IMG/VR virus record: IMGVR_UViG_3300009177_000083
Location: 1 to 32,423 of that record
Direction: 5' to 3' (one strand)
Source: a virus
Length of the DNA: 32,423 nt
Shown: positions 16,730 through 24,419 of the stretch, piece after piece
How the letters are laid out: each line of letters starts with the position of its first letter
Numbering within the stretch: position 1 is the stretch's first letter
Program-made: the position numbers and the translations under genes
Notes under the pieces: generated by a model
The model's database searches: none
Told to the model about the DNA's origin: nothing
The model's input: the letters and a program-made list of their open reading frames with translations, nothing else

Positions 16730-17983
16730 TTATGATGCGGCGGTCTTCAGTCGGGCAAACGCGCCGGGGATGGCTCCCACAAACGCGACCCGCTCGACCA
16801 CGCGCATCCATTTGGTAAATTCCGTAAATCCGGCTTCAGAGGAAATGTCGATTTGCATGCCCATGCGATCACCGAGCGCCCATTTTTTCCAGTCGCCGTA
16901 CAACATAAAGGGAGTCGAGACGGCGGTGGACGCCACACCGGGCATCGCATTGGTCGTGTAGTACGGTCGCCCTAAGATCGTGCCCGGAGGACCGTCGACC
17001 AGCCCACCACTCAAGGACTCTCGCCAAATCGGTTGGCCGGTCGAGTCTTTAATCTTCTGCAGGATGCCGACAATATCCAGGTGAAACACGAACGCCCCCT
17101 GCATAACCACTTTCGGATCGGCGCCATGTTTCAGGTTCACGACGTTGTCATAGACAACATCGGTAAATGCGGTTTTCGTGGACGACATGGTGACATCGGT
17201 CACGCCTGCCGCCTGTAACGCGCCGGTAAACGGCGCGGCCGCGGAGTTAAACGCTTGCTTGTCTTCCTCTAAGGCTACCGCCTCCGTGAACAAATCAGTG
17301 AGCAGCGGGACCAAAGGAACAATGGAGTCCATATCCACCTCAACACTCAGCTCGTCGAGGGCCATCATGGTTTTGGAGTTGAGTTCCGGACGGAGTAAGG
17401 TCACCGTCGAGGTGGTCGGCTTCGTGCCTTCTCCCGGCCAGTACACGAGCGGGCCAGTATTTCGCACAGGCAGTTTCATATCTTTCCTGTGCATCGGATA
17501 GATACGCAGCAGCTTGCGGGCTACGCCCATCTGCCCGATCATCGCCAGCACTTCGGGGTAGATTTCTTCTGGGACGAGAAAGCCGCCCGTGGTGGTCGTG
17601 GTCTCTGTTTGATTGAGACGGGTTACCCCATCGGCGGAATAGGCGAGCTGGGTCCGGGCAAAATGTTTAGGTTGGACTCCGTAGCGGATACGGGCCACGT
17701 CACTCAGGAAATTCTCGAATCCTTGTCGCCCCACTGTCCCCGCCCCAACGGCAGGCACATAAACCTTACTGCCAAACGGTTGGCGTTTGTCGATCTCGTC
17801 ACACCGGACCAGGGCATCTTTCCAGCCTTGTTGGACACTGGTGAGACCAGCGTCTATCTGCCCGAGGCGGGCGTTATGGGCTTCAATCTTTTGCTCAATC
17901 TGCGGAATCGCCGCGGCGATCGGCTCAAGAATTTGCAGGATTTCGTACAGGGGATCACTATGCTTAACTATGACATCAGTCAT
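16730..17983 (-). CDS. Major capsid protein (HK97 fold)
   Basis: 417 residues. The N-terminal ~90 residues form a helical, coiled-coil delta-like scaffold (ILQILEPIAAAIPQIEQKIEAHNARLGQIDAG) normally removed by the prohead protease. The body has the HK97-family signature: 'GGFLVPEEIYPEVLAMIGQMGVARKLLRIYPM', 'VYWPGEGTKP', 'LDELSVEVDMDSIVPLVPLLTDLFTEAVALEEDKQAF' and 'GRPYYTTNAMPG'. The C-terminal strand 'GDWKKWALGDRMGMQIDISSEAGFTEFTKWMRVVERVAFVGAIPGAFARL' is the usual phage_capsid end. It assembles into hexamers and pentamers of the head. It follows the protease gene by 58 nt, with a short AAGG just before the ATG. Confidence 0.93.
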   Translation of the reverse strand: MTDVIVKHSDPLYEILQILEPIAAAIPQIEQKIEAHNARLGQIDAGLTSVQQGWKDALVRCDEIDKRQPFGSKVYVPAVGAGTVGRQGFENFLSDVARIRYGVQPKHFARTQLAYSADGVTRLNQTETTTTTGGFLVPEEIYPEVLAMIGQMGVARKLLRIYPMHRKDMKLPVRNTGPLVYWPGEGTKPTTSTVTLLRPELNSKTMMALDELSVEVDMDSIVPLVPLLTDLFTEAVALEEDKQAFNSAAAPFTGALQAAGVTDVTMSSTKTAFTDVVYDNVVNLKHGADPKVVMQGAFVFHLDIVGILQKIKDSTGQPIWRESLSGGLVDGPPGTILGRPYYTTNAMPGVASTAVSTPFMLYGDWKKWALGDRMGMQIDISSEAGFTEFTKWMRVVERVAFVGAIPGAFARLKTAAS

Positions 17984-18041
17984 CAGCCTTTCTGTTGTTT
18001 CTTGTCACGGAAACACGAACGAGGGTCATTCAGTGATCTTT

Positions 18042-19382
18042 CTAGCGTTGTTTGATCCGCTGCAACTGAGCCGCGATAGACGCATGGGCTTCGGCAGACC
18101 GACCAAAATAGAGTTGTTGTTGGGTGGTCTCCTCGGGCACGTCTGCCGGAGGAGGAGGAACGGTCACAATGTGTTTTAATTTACTCAGTCGTTGGGTCAA
18201 CGCATCGGCGGCCTTCTGCGCGGTTAAGGCAGAGAGCCGTTCTTGGATAGACAGAACCGGGGCCAGTGGCGGCTCAGGCGTGGTCTCAGGCGTCACGACA
18301 GGAGTGACCCCCCGTGCCGTGCGTTGCGTTATCAGACTGGCCGGAATCGCCCGTTTCGCCTGGTTATTGGCAATCGTGAGGAGGAGCGGACGCATCATGT
18401 CGCCACACTCCCGCAAAAAGCTATCCACTTGTGAAGAATTGTCTTGCGCCCCAGGAGGCAGCATATACACCATGCGCAACATCGTCCCGTGACAGCGCTC
18501 CACCTGGTCTACTGCGTCCCACAGATTGGCTTCGTCATCCGCCGCCATTGCCTCAGCAAGCGGGCCGCGCACACTGGGAGGCGCGGCGCTCACCTCAGAC
18601 GCTGGGGAAGGAGCGGAAGACAGCGTCGGAGTTGTGTCTGGGGGTTCAGCCCCCACGGGAAGAGACCGAGAGGAAGCGGCGGGCAAAGACGGGGAGGTCG
18701 AGGGGGAAGCACCCTCGGCCGTGGGGCTGCTCGCACTGTCCTCACTCGCCGCATCGTTAAGTCGCACCACTATAGGGGAGACCCCTGGTGTGACTCGACG
18801 GACTAACCGCTCAACTTCTTCAGCGGTCACTTGTCGTTGCTGGATCGCGCGCATAATAGCGTCGGGGTCAGCAGGGACGGGACAGAGCGAAAATTCTAAG
18901 AGTTCTTGTTCGACATAGGTCAGGCCGACTTGGCGACCTTGCTCATCCAGGTTCGGCTCCCATTTGAGCGGCATCCACTGCACACTGCCCGCCCGCATAA
19001 TCGGCGGGTCCGCGGCATACAAGCGGTAGACCGTGTCGGCAAAGGCGTAATCATCGGGTTTGGCGTAGGTCACCTCTGCCACCAACTGTTTGCCTTCCAC
19101 CCGCATGGTGGGCGCAATGCCAATCGCTGGCTGCGTCACGTCGTGACACCACAACACCGGGGCACCCGTCCGCTTGTAGTTGTCTAAGGCCCATCCAGCA
19201 GTCAGAATGCGGTGTCCATCCCGCTTGGTGCCTTCCGTGGAACAGACAAAACTGATAGTGCGGTCTGGCCCGTCTGGGCGGGCTTGCCGTGTCAGGGCAA
19301 ACTCAGAGCGCAATTGCGTCTGTGGGTCAGTTGCTAAGACCGCAGCAATTTGTGCAGGCGTCACCAGTGACGGCTTAGTCAT
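18042..19382 (-). CDS. Prohead protease fused to a scaffold-like C-terminus
   Basis: 446 residues. Residues about 35-190 are an HK97-type (U35/S78) prohead protease: His80 in LWCHDVTQPAIG, Ser133 in AGSVQWMPLKW, and an acidic residue Glu163 in ELLEFSLCPVPADPDA, in the family order. A Ser/Pro/Ala-rich linker follows (about 210-280: SSPTAEGASPSTSPSLPAA). Then comes a helical charged C-terminal region (DDEANLWDAVDQVERCHGTML; LSIQERLSALTAQKAADALTQRLSKLKHI) that looks like internal scaffold. The enzyme would cut the scaffold and the capsid delta region. Fusion of protease and scaffold in one chain is known in some phages. An operator-like repeat lies 41 nt upstream of the ATG. Confidence 0.9.
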   Translation of the reverse strand: MTKPSLVTPAQIAAVLATDPQTQLRSEFALTRQARPDGPDRTISFVCSTEGTKRDGHRILTAGWALDNYKRTGAPVLWCHDVTQPAIGIAPTMRVEGKQLVAEVTYAKPDDYAFADTVYRLYAADPPIMRAGSVQWMPLKWEPNLDEQGRQVGLTYVEQELLEFSLCPVPADPDAIMRAIQQRQVTAEEVERLVRRVTPGVSPIVVRLNDAASEDSASSPTAEGASPSTSPSLPAASSRSLPVGAEPPDTTPTLSSAPSPASEVSAAPPSVRGPLAEAMAADDEANLWDAVDQVERCHGTMLRMVYMLPPGAQDNSSQVDSFLRECGDMMRPLLLTIANNQAKRAIPASLITQRTARGVTPVVTPETTPEPPLAPVLSIQERLSALTAQKAADALTQRLSKLKHIVTVPPPPADVPEETTQQQLYFGRSAEAHASIAAQLQRIKQR

Positions 19383-19422
19383 ACGGCTGTCCTTATGTCA
19401 CACTTTACCTTGTACACTCATT

Positions 19423-19438
19423 GTAGTGTTCACACAAC
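19423..19438. promoter_or_regulatory. Operator-like inverted repeat (one mismatch) upstream of protease gene
   Basis: On the plus strand it reads GTAGTGT-TC-ACACAAC, with the right arm perfect and one mismatch in the left arm. It lies in the 109-bp gap between the 40-residue membrane peptide (stop at 19492) and the protease ATG (19382), 41 nt upstream of the latter. Same family as 12469, 13584, 25889, 29945 and 30216. Confidence 0.55.
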
Positions 19439-19491
19439 GTCGGATAGAGTCTCCCCATAAAAGGAAATCTCGTAGTGATATTCTCCAGACG

Positions 19492-19614
19492 TTATTGTTT
19501 ATCGAAATAGAGAAAGGCTAGAAACGCTATCCAACACAGCGTAACCATGATCGCTGTGGTGATCACTTCTGCTGGAGACTCCACCCTCCCCTGTTGTTGG
19601 CACTGGTCATGCAT
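19492..19614 (-). CDS. 40-residue single-pass membrane peptide
   Basis: A short minus-strand frame in the gap between portal and protease genes. The ATG at 19614 is 15 nt after the portal stop and is preceded by GGGAGGAG at good spacing, so translation is well supported. The first ~17 residues are polar (MHDQCQQQGRVESPAE). Residues about 18-36 form one hydrophobic helix (ITTAIMVTLCWIAFLAFLYF), followed by DKQ. This length and layout fit a small inner-membrane peptide. Nothing else identifies it. Possible roles include lysis control, superinfection exclusion or docking, none of which the sequence shows. It lies in the structural operon, so late expression is expected. Confidence 0.6.
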   Translation of the reverse strand: MHDQCQQQGRVESPAEVITTAIMVTLCWIAFLAFLYFDKQ

Positions 19615-19629
19615 GGTGCATCTCCTCCC

Positions 19630-21774
19630 TTACCGCATCAGCGGAACACCAACGCACCGGCAGTTTACACACTCCTCCGCCGTCCCATGCGGATCAAGGG
19701 GGAATAACAACCCGTTACTAAACGGTGTGCCCAGCGCCCGAATCTCGCCGTCCACGCCCGTCTTGGGCGCATGCGATTCCCGCACAACCGTATCGCGTGA
19801 CGAGAGCCACATCTGCTCATCAATCTGCTGTTCCCGCATCGCTTCATAGCGCCCGCCACTCATCGCCTGCCCAATCTCCGTGCGGGCAATCGTCAGTGAG
19901 CGCGAGTTGGCACTATTCATCACGCGTTTGACCCGTTCCACCAGTTGCAGGAGCGTATCGGACTCGTCGAGGCCTTGCAGAAGAGACGCGCGGAGCTGTT
20001 CGCGCACAGTCTCGTTAATCCCCACGACGCGAATCACTTTTTGTTCTAAGAAGCTCCGGGCCGCGTTGGAGTCAATCAAAAACTCTTTATCAATGCCCAG
20101 CTCTGCCACGACCAGCGCCCCCCCCACTGCATACGCTTGCGTAAACAAGGGATCGGAGAAGGTTTGCAATTCGCGCCGGGCGGGATCGACCGCGAATAAG
20201 ATTGATTCAATGTCCTGGTCTTCTATCTCACGCCGCAGACTCCGTGCCCCGGCAATCTCCGTCAGGTTATGCAACGTCTCTGCGCGGAGCTTATAGAAGT
20301 GGCGGCGAATCTTGCCCTGATAATTCTCCTCAAAATGAGACACCGCTTCCGTATAGCTCCGCCAAAACTTTGCATAGCGGCGCTCGCGTGCATCATCGTG
20401 CGCCCGGTGCGTGATCACACGCGGGGCCTTTGCTGTGGGCGGCGGTGGTTGCTTTCCTTGCTGGGTCTGGTCAGTCAGTTGTTTCGGTTGTGGCTGTCCA
20501 TCCGGGGGAAGTTGCTGTTGATCGGGCGGCGGTTGCAGTTGCGGAAGGGTCGCGCCGTCCATCACGGCAGACAGCGGCACGAGTGAGGACGTGACAAACG
20601 CCTCATCCCCCCACGGGACATCCGGCATGCCCAGGTCCAGCACTTCGTTGATAATGTTAATCGGATACCCGAGGGCTTGAAACTTCTGCGCTTGGTCGAG
20701 CTTCTCGGTAAGGTCTTGCTGACAGGCGGGCACTTCGTCAAAGTCAAAGATCCCTTCCAGCCCAGCATCAAACCGTGGGATAAAGTCCGAGTTGAGCGTC
20801 TCTGCAAGAAAGCGCCCCTTCGGGATCATGTTCGTATCCCAGAACAAGCGAATCTGCGCTTTAATCCCGGCATCAGAGAGCCCGGTCTTCTCGTACTCCC
20901 CGAGGAGAATCGGCAGCACGTTGAAAATCTGCGCCAACTCTGACTTATTATATTTGCGCAATTCTAAGAATTGCATATCCCGATGAGTGAGTCCTAACTG
21001 CTTGTAGTCCCAATCCTCCCCCGGTAGCACCCCAAGTTTGAACGCTTTGTTGATCCCCCCGTGCGTCTCATACCAGCTCTCCTTAATCAACGTGCGCTGC
21101 GCCTGCGTGAGTTGAGTCTTGCCCTTATAGAGCATCAGCCCGCCCGGTTCCGCCGTGTTCTCAAAGAACGCGCTGTTATACACCGAGGCGTTGTAGTCCT
21201 GTTGAGCAGCGAGTTGGGCGACTTGCAGCGGCCCCACTCCCCAAAACGGATTATCGGGGTTCGGATACCGAAAGTGTAATACCTCATCAAGCGAGAGGGT
21301 GACCGGGGGACGATCAGCGCCCATTTGCACGATATAGCCCACAGGCATGCCGGTTGCCCGGTCAAGCAGTTGTTTGAAGTAGTTGGGGTTGAACACCAGG
21401 ATATTGCGGGGGATGGTGCGCCGATCCCCGTCATTATCGAGCCACCACAAACAGTTCCCAGAGAGTTCTAAGAACAAGATCGTCAATTGCCAGAGTTCAC
21501 TCGCTGTGATGAATGGTGCAGGGCGTTGAAACAATGTCAGCAGCTTATGCGCGGTGACTTCCGTCTCCCCTCGGTACAGCTTAAAGGGCGCTTGGGCAAA
21601 CGTTTGATACTGCACGCGGACACAGGCATAGACCGTGCCGTGCTGGGTATACGGGGAGGTAAACTGGTGCGCGGCGGGCGAGAGGGTAGCGCCGCGAAAG
21701 AATGCGTCTTGAAAAGAGGTCGTCGGCGCATCTCGTGTCTGTGAAGAAACTACGCGTGCTCGATGTCGGCTCAC
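19630..21774 (-). CDS. Portal protein fused to a MuF head morphogenesis domain
   Basis: 714 residues. Residues about 30-395 are an HK97-type portal: YACVRVQYQTFAQAPFKLY, ELWQLTILFLELSGNCLWWLDNDG, VLHFRYPNPDNPFWGVGPL, FNVLPILLGE. A Pro/Gln-rich linker (about 400-450: PPPDQQQLPPDGQPQPKQL) joins it to a C-terminal domain with the MuF signature: LTIARTEIGQAMSGGRYEA, MWLSSRDTVVRESHAPKTGVDG, FSNGLLFPLDPHGTAEECVNCRC. The portal is the DNA gate at the packaging vertex. MuF proteins are minor head components, usually made from a separate adjacent gene. The start is a GTG with AGGAG 4 nt ahead; no better start was found. The single frame is uninterrupted, so the fusion is not an assembly artefact of two frames. 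Confidence 0.92.
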   Translation of the reverse strand: MSRHRARVVSSQTRDAPTTSFQDAFFRGATLSPAAHQFTSPYTQHGTVYACVRVQYQTFAQAPFKLYRGETEVTAHKLLTLFQRPAPFITASELWQLTILFLELSGNCLWWLDNDGDRRTIPRNILVFNPNYFKQLLDRATGMPVGYIVQMGADRPPVTLSLDEVLHFRYPNPDNPFWGVGPLQVAQLAAQQDYNASVYNSAFFENTAEPGGLMLYKGKTQLTQAQRTLIKESWYETHGGINKAFKLGVLPGEDWDYKQLGLTHRDMQFLELRKYNKSELAQIFNVLPILLGEYEKTGLSDAGIKAQIRLFWDTNMIPKGRFLAETLNSDFIPRFDAGLEGIFDFDEVPACQQDLTEKLDQAQKFQALGYPINIINEVLDLGMPDVPWGDEAFVTSSLVPLSAVMDGATLPQLQPPPDQQQLPPDGQPQPKQLTDQTQQGKQPPPPTAKAPRVITHRAHDDARERRYAKFWRSYTEAVSHFEENYQGKIRRHFYKLRAETLHNLTEIAGARSLRREIEDQDIESILFAVDPARRELQTFSDPLFTQAYAVGGALVVAELGIDKEFLIDSNAARSFLEQKVIRVVGINETVREQLRASLLQGLDESDTLLQLVERVKRVMNSANSRSLTIARTEIGQAMSGGRYEAMREQQIDEQMWLSSRDTVVRESHAPKTGVDGEIRALGTPFSNGLLFPLDPHGTAEECVNCRCVGVPLMR

Positions 21775-21876
21775 CTCACTCCTAGGTCACAACGGAAAGT
21801 ATAACGAAACTCCAGGGGAAAGCGAGGGGCGCTATTATTTTCTGGTAATCACACCAGAAGTCAACGCCAGAAACGA

Positions 21877-21902
21877 CACGACCACAGGCGCCTGTGGTCG
21901 TG
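21877..21902. repeat. Perfect 26-nt palindrome upstream of portal gene
   Basis: Arms CACGACCACAGGC and the exact complement with no central spacer. As RNA it gives an 11-bp stem with a GCGC loop. It lies about 100 nt upstream of the portal GTG. It lacks a T-tract on either side. It is unlike the GTTGTGT family, so it is a separate element: a binding site or a leader hairpin of the structural transcript. Confidence 0.55.
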
Positions 21903-21992
21903 AATAAGTCCGTACTCTCCCCGTGACGGAGAAAGGAAACTTATGATCCATGATGTATACGAAGATAACAAACAAAAAGTGGCCAGACAAGG

Positions 21993-22037
21993 ACACAAAG
22001 AAAACTGCCGCGCCGGGGGGTTACCTACGCGGCAGTT
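21993..22037 (-). terminator. Hairpin with T-rich tail, possible terminator or attenuator
   Basis: On the minus strand, AACTGCCGCG and its complement form a 10-bp stem with a 15-nt loop, followed by TTCTTTG. Its left neighbour is a small AGAGG...CCTCT hairpin. It lies downstream of the promoter candidate at 22093, so it could attenuate the structural transcript rather than end the terminase one. Confidence 0.5.
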
Positions 22038-22092
22038 ACATAGAGGGGGAAACCTCTCGAAACTACACCTTCACACAGACAGGGCACCGCTC

Positions 22093-22121
22093 AGCGTATC
22101 AATATGGTATTGTCGTGTCAA
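22093..22121 (-). promoter_or_regulatory. Sigma70-like promoter candidate for the structural operon
   Basis: TTGACA at 22116-22121 and TACGCT at 22093-22098, separated by 17 nt, on the minus strand. The -35 matches the consensus fully and the -10 keeps positions 1, 2 and 6. The -35 lies inside an operator-like repeat (22112-22127; GTCGTGT-CA-ACAAAAA on the plus strand). Binding there would block RNA polymerase. The terminator just upstream (22131-22155) means the portal and later genes need a new start here. Confidence 0.5.
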
Positions 22122-22127
22122 CAAAAA
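22112..22127. promoter_or_regulatory. Operator-like repeat overlapping the structural promoter -35
   Basis: GTCGTGT-CA-ACAAAAA on the plus strand, 11 of 14 arm positions matching the family consensus GTTGTGT-NN-ACACAAC. It overlaps the TTGACA of the promoter candidate at 22093-22121. It is one of the weaker family members, and the call depends on the family being real. Confidence 0.4.
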
Positions 22128-22130
22128 TGA

Positions 22131-22155
22131 AAGAAAAGGGGCGGTGCCTCGCCCC
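22131..22155 (-). terminator. Rho-independent terminator behind the large terminase gene
   Basis: On the minus strand GGGGCG-AGGCAC-CGCCCC forms a 6-bp all-GC stem with a 6-nt loop, followed by TTTTCTTT and then more T. It is 78 nt after the terminase stop. It separates the methyltransferase-terminase unit from the portal-onwards unit. Confidence 0.7.
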
Positions 22156-22232
22156 CTCTCTGCGACCATGATCAGTGGCCCATTTCATTGCGGTGCAGAC
22201 ACAACACCACGCAATCTGAAAACTATAGTGTA

Positions 22233-23852
22233 CTACATGCGAAATGGCAACATCACATCTCCCCCCTCTTCCGCAAATGCCATCACCACCGCATCGCCAT
22301 CGTCCGTCGAGCGGCCTAACCGATCTCGTAAGCTCAGCTTCGAGTCAGGCGACCACGCATCGTCTTTGCCTTCAACCTTGATCCGGCCCCCACTCTGGAC
22401 CTTCCAGTGTGGTGACGTGAGATCACCCGTGAGACCATCATGCGGCGGTAACGCAATCGCTTCCCCACAATCGGGGTCTAACATTTCCCGCATTTTCCAC
22501 CATGCCTCGCTGCGCCGATCGGCAAACCCCAATTCCCCTGAGCGGTCCCGCGCATCCGAGTGTGAGCCCGCCGAAAACGCAAAGGCCCGCTGTCCCTGTT
22601 CTACGAGCCGGTCATACACCCCCGCGCCAATCCCTACGACATCAATAACTGCTACCCCTCCATGCTTCTCTTGAATGCCTTTCACCACGCCCACGCAGTG
22701 CATGAGGTTGCGTTTCTGCTCTCCCTCAATTCTGCGCAGTTCCGTGATCACGTTGCCCGTCCGCAGGGCTAACACGGTCGCATCATTGCCGCTGCGGGCA
22801 ACATCAACGCCAATGGTGGTCAGCAGGAGTTCCTCTGGTTTCTGTTCCTGCCACCCCTGCCACCGTTCATTCGCTTGCTCAATCCAGGTCAGCGGAATAA
22901 TCGTGTCTTCATCACTCGCGGCAAAGTTTCCCTCAACGCGATTCTGATACATCGGACTCTGTTCGCCCCATTGCCGTTTGCGCTGCTCCGCCCATTCCGT
23001 ACTCATGCGCCCTGCGGCAATGGCCTCACTCTTCGTGACATGCCGCACCCACCAATCTTCCAATCCTGGCTTGCGGGATTGGATGTCATAGAACCGCCCG
23101 GCAGGCTCACCAGGAGTGGAGATGGAGAACACAAACACTTCTCCCCCCTCCACATTGCCATCGGTCGAGAACGCGCCTTCTGCGGCATTCCAGGTGCCAT
23201 CCAGCACGGCCTTAGACTCATCGAAGATATAGAGGAGAGAGGTCGCGTGCGCCCCTTCAATCGCTGAGGGCGTATCACTCGCGACCGCGAATGCTTCACC
23301 ATATGTGAGTTTAATTGAAATGTTGAGAAGTTCTTGCCCCACCTTCCATGCGGGGCAGGGAATCTTCGACCAATCGAGCAGCCGCACCCACTTGTGAATT
23401 TCTGGCCACAGATACTTATCAAGCTGCCGCCACACGCTGGCGGTGGTAATTGCTTTCCAGTCGCGCTTCGCGATCTCCCGCGTGAGGGTAAACCAGATAA
23501 TCAACCAGGCGGCACTGGTCGTCTTCCCTAGACCATGCGGTCCGCGAATGCAGACCCGCCGCTGTGGCATGATCTGCTGCAAAATCTCATGCTGGTACGG
23601 GGCCGGCCCTTCGGTCCCTGGGCGCCACGTAAAACAATCTAACACAAACTGTGATGGATTGGTAAAATAGTGCTCCAGAAAAAAGACACACCGCTCATCT
23701 TCAATGGGTGATTGCGTCGGGGTCGGTGGTGGGTTCAAGCGCCCCCACCACGTTGACGCCACGTTCTCGAAACCGGATCGCAAGGAGCTGCTGGAGTCGA
23801 GCCAGTTGCTGTTGGTCAGTAATGATTTGGCGGATCGCATCGGTATAGACAC
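22233..23852 (-). CDS. terL: Terminase large subunit (DNA packaging ATPase/nuclease)
   Basis: 539 residues from the most upstream start. The ATPase half has Walker A GPHGLGKT (104-111), Walker B YIFDE (208-212) and the coupling motif SISTP (about 243-247). The nuclease half has Asp350 in GVDVARSGND, Asp404 in VIDVVGIG and a C-terminal acidic DDGDAVVMAF, the layout of the RNase H-like terminase nuclease. It pumps DNA into the prohead and cuts concatemers. Its start is uncertain. The GTG at 23852 and ATG at 23840 overlap the small subunit gene by 140-152 nt and have no ribosome site. The family region begins near residue 50 (DERCVFFLEHYFTNPSQF). A TTG at 23738 or an ATT overlapping the TerS stop are other options. 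Confidence 0.93.
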   Translation of the reverse strand: MSIPMRSAKSLLTNSNWLDSSSSLRSGFENVASTWWGRLNPPPTPTQSPIEDERCVFFLEHYFTNPSQFVLDCFTWRPGTEGPAPYQHEILQQIMPQRRVCIRGPHGLGKTTSAAWLIIWFTLTREIAKRDWKAITTASVWRQLDKYLWPEIHKWVRLLDWSKIPCPAWKVGQELLNISIKLTYGEAFAVASDTPSAIEGAHATSLLYIFDESKAVLDGTWNAAEGAFSTDGNVEGGEVFVFSISTPGEPAGRFYDIQSRKPGLEDWWVRHVTKSEAIAAGRMSTEWAEQRKRQWGEQSPMYQNRVEGNFAASDEDTIIPLTWIEQANERWQGWQEQKPEELLLTTIGVDVARSGNDATVLALRTGNVITELRRIEGEQKRNLMHCVGVVKGIQEKHGGVAVIDVVGIGAGVYDRLVEQGQRAFAFSAGSHSDARDRSGELGFADRRSEAWWKMREMLDPDCGEAIALPPHDGLTGDLTSPHWKVQSGGRIKVEGKDDAWSPDSKLSLRDRLGRSTDDGDAVVMAFAEEGGDVMLPFRM

Positions 23853-24384
23853 TCGCGTACAACATGAATTGCTCGACCGTCACAAACTGTTGTAATTCTA
23901 CGGCGCGTTTACGCTCACTCTCAACGAGGCGCTGCTTCCGGTCGATCTGTTTTGTCACCTCTTCCCAGGCATGATAGTCTTCTGTCCCACGCACAATCAA
24001 GCGCTGCATCTCCGTGAGCGCGGCCCCAATCGTCACCGTGTCTTTCGCCCGGATCGCTTCTTCGAGGTCGGCAAAAGTTTTCGCGAGCAACTGCCAGAGA
24101 TGCCCACTCTCGCCCGAATCGACCCGCTTAATGAGATCGACCGCCCGCGAATGAATCAACGCAATCTCATCTTTTAACTCTAACAGTTTGGGATCATTGC
24201 GGGTGAGATCATATTCCGCCAACAGCCGCGTCGGGAGGTCTTTTGAGTAGCGACCATGCTTAAATTGGCCAGAAGCTATGCCCTTCCGACTGTTGCCGCC
24301 GTGCAACTCACAGAACTCTCGGCCAATGCGCGCATCTTTCTTACACGGAAGTTGCGTACGACGAGAGCGGCCTTTACATTTCAT
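23701..24384 (-). CDS. terS: Terminase small subunit candidate with N-terminal Cys/His cluster
   Basis: 227 residues. The N-terminus has a CxnCx10CxxH arrangement (Cys3, Cys14, Cys25, His28) ending in 'CELHGGNS', followed by 'GIASGQFKHGRYSK'. This cluster is common in small phage proteins encoded next to the large terminase. The rest is helical with a long Arg/Lys/Glu-rich segment (DRKQRLVESERKRAVELQQF) suitable for oligomerisation. It lies just upstream of terL in the same direction. Small subunits recognise packaging sites and control the large subunit. No clear helix-turn-helix was seen, so binding could use the zinc-like cluster. Position is the main evidence for the call. Confidence 0.72.
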   Translation of the reverse strand: MKCKGRSRRTQLPCKKDARIGREFCELHGGNSRKGIASGQFKHGRYSKDLPTRLLAEYDLTRNDPKLLELKDEIALIHSRAVDLIKRVDSGESGHLWQLLAKTFADLEEAIRAKDTVTIGAALTEMQRLIVRGTEDYHAWEEVTKQIDRKQRLVESERKRAVELQQFVTVEQFMLYASVYTDAIRQIITDQQQLARLQQLLAIRFRERGVNVVGALEPTTDPDAITH

Positions 24385-24419
24385 AATCGTTCAAGAGATA
24401 CGCAGGCGTACAAGAGATA

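Larger units (their letters stand above)
21775..22232. other. 458-bp non-coding gap between terminase and portal transcription units
   Basis: I found no convincing gene. A plus-strand frame from 21943 has an AGGA-like site but runs antisense into the terminase gene and shows no family character. A 38-codon minus frame at about 21830-21950 lacks a ribosome site and spans a palindrome. The gap holds a terminator behind the large terminase (22131-22155), a promoter candidate (22093-22121) overlapping an operator-like repeat (22112-22127), a second terminator-like hairpin (21993-22037) and a perfect palindrome (21877-21902). Just after the terminase stop there is also a perfect GTGGTGT half-site (minus strand, 22204-22210). 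Confidence 0.6.

Noticed and set aside
21990-22040. CRISPR-repeat-like segment (minus strand ACTGCCGCGTAGG resembles type I-F repeat core), a possible RNA anti-CRISPR solitary repeat
   Set aside because: Only 13 nt agree, the GGCAG half of the Cas6f hairpin is missing, and the bases fold into a different 10-bp terminator-like hairpin. Chance similarity is likelier.
21943-22674. 243-codon plus-strand frame with an AGGA-like site upstream
   Set aside because: It runs antisense through the end of the large terminase and two hairpins; the protein is low-complexity Ser/Pro/Arg with no family character.
23414-23420. CTTGATA, the pC194/pUB110-type Rep nick sequence (also at 15332-15338)
   Set aside because: A 7-mer is expected several times in 32 kb; both copies are inside coding genes far from rep and have no hairpin.
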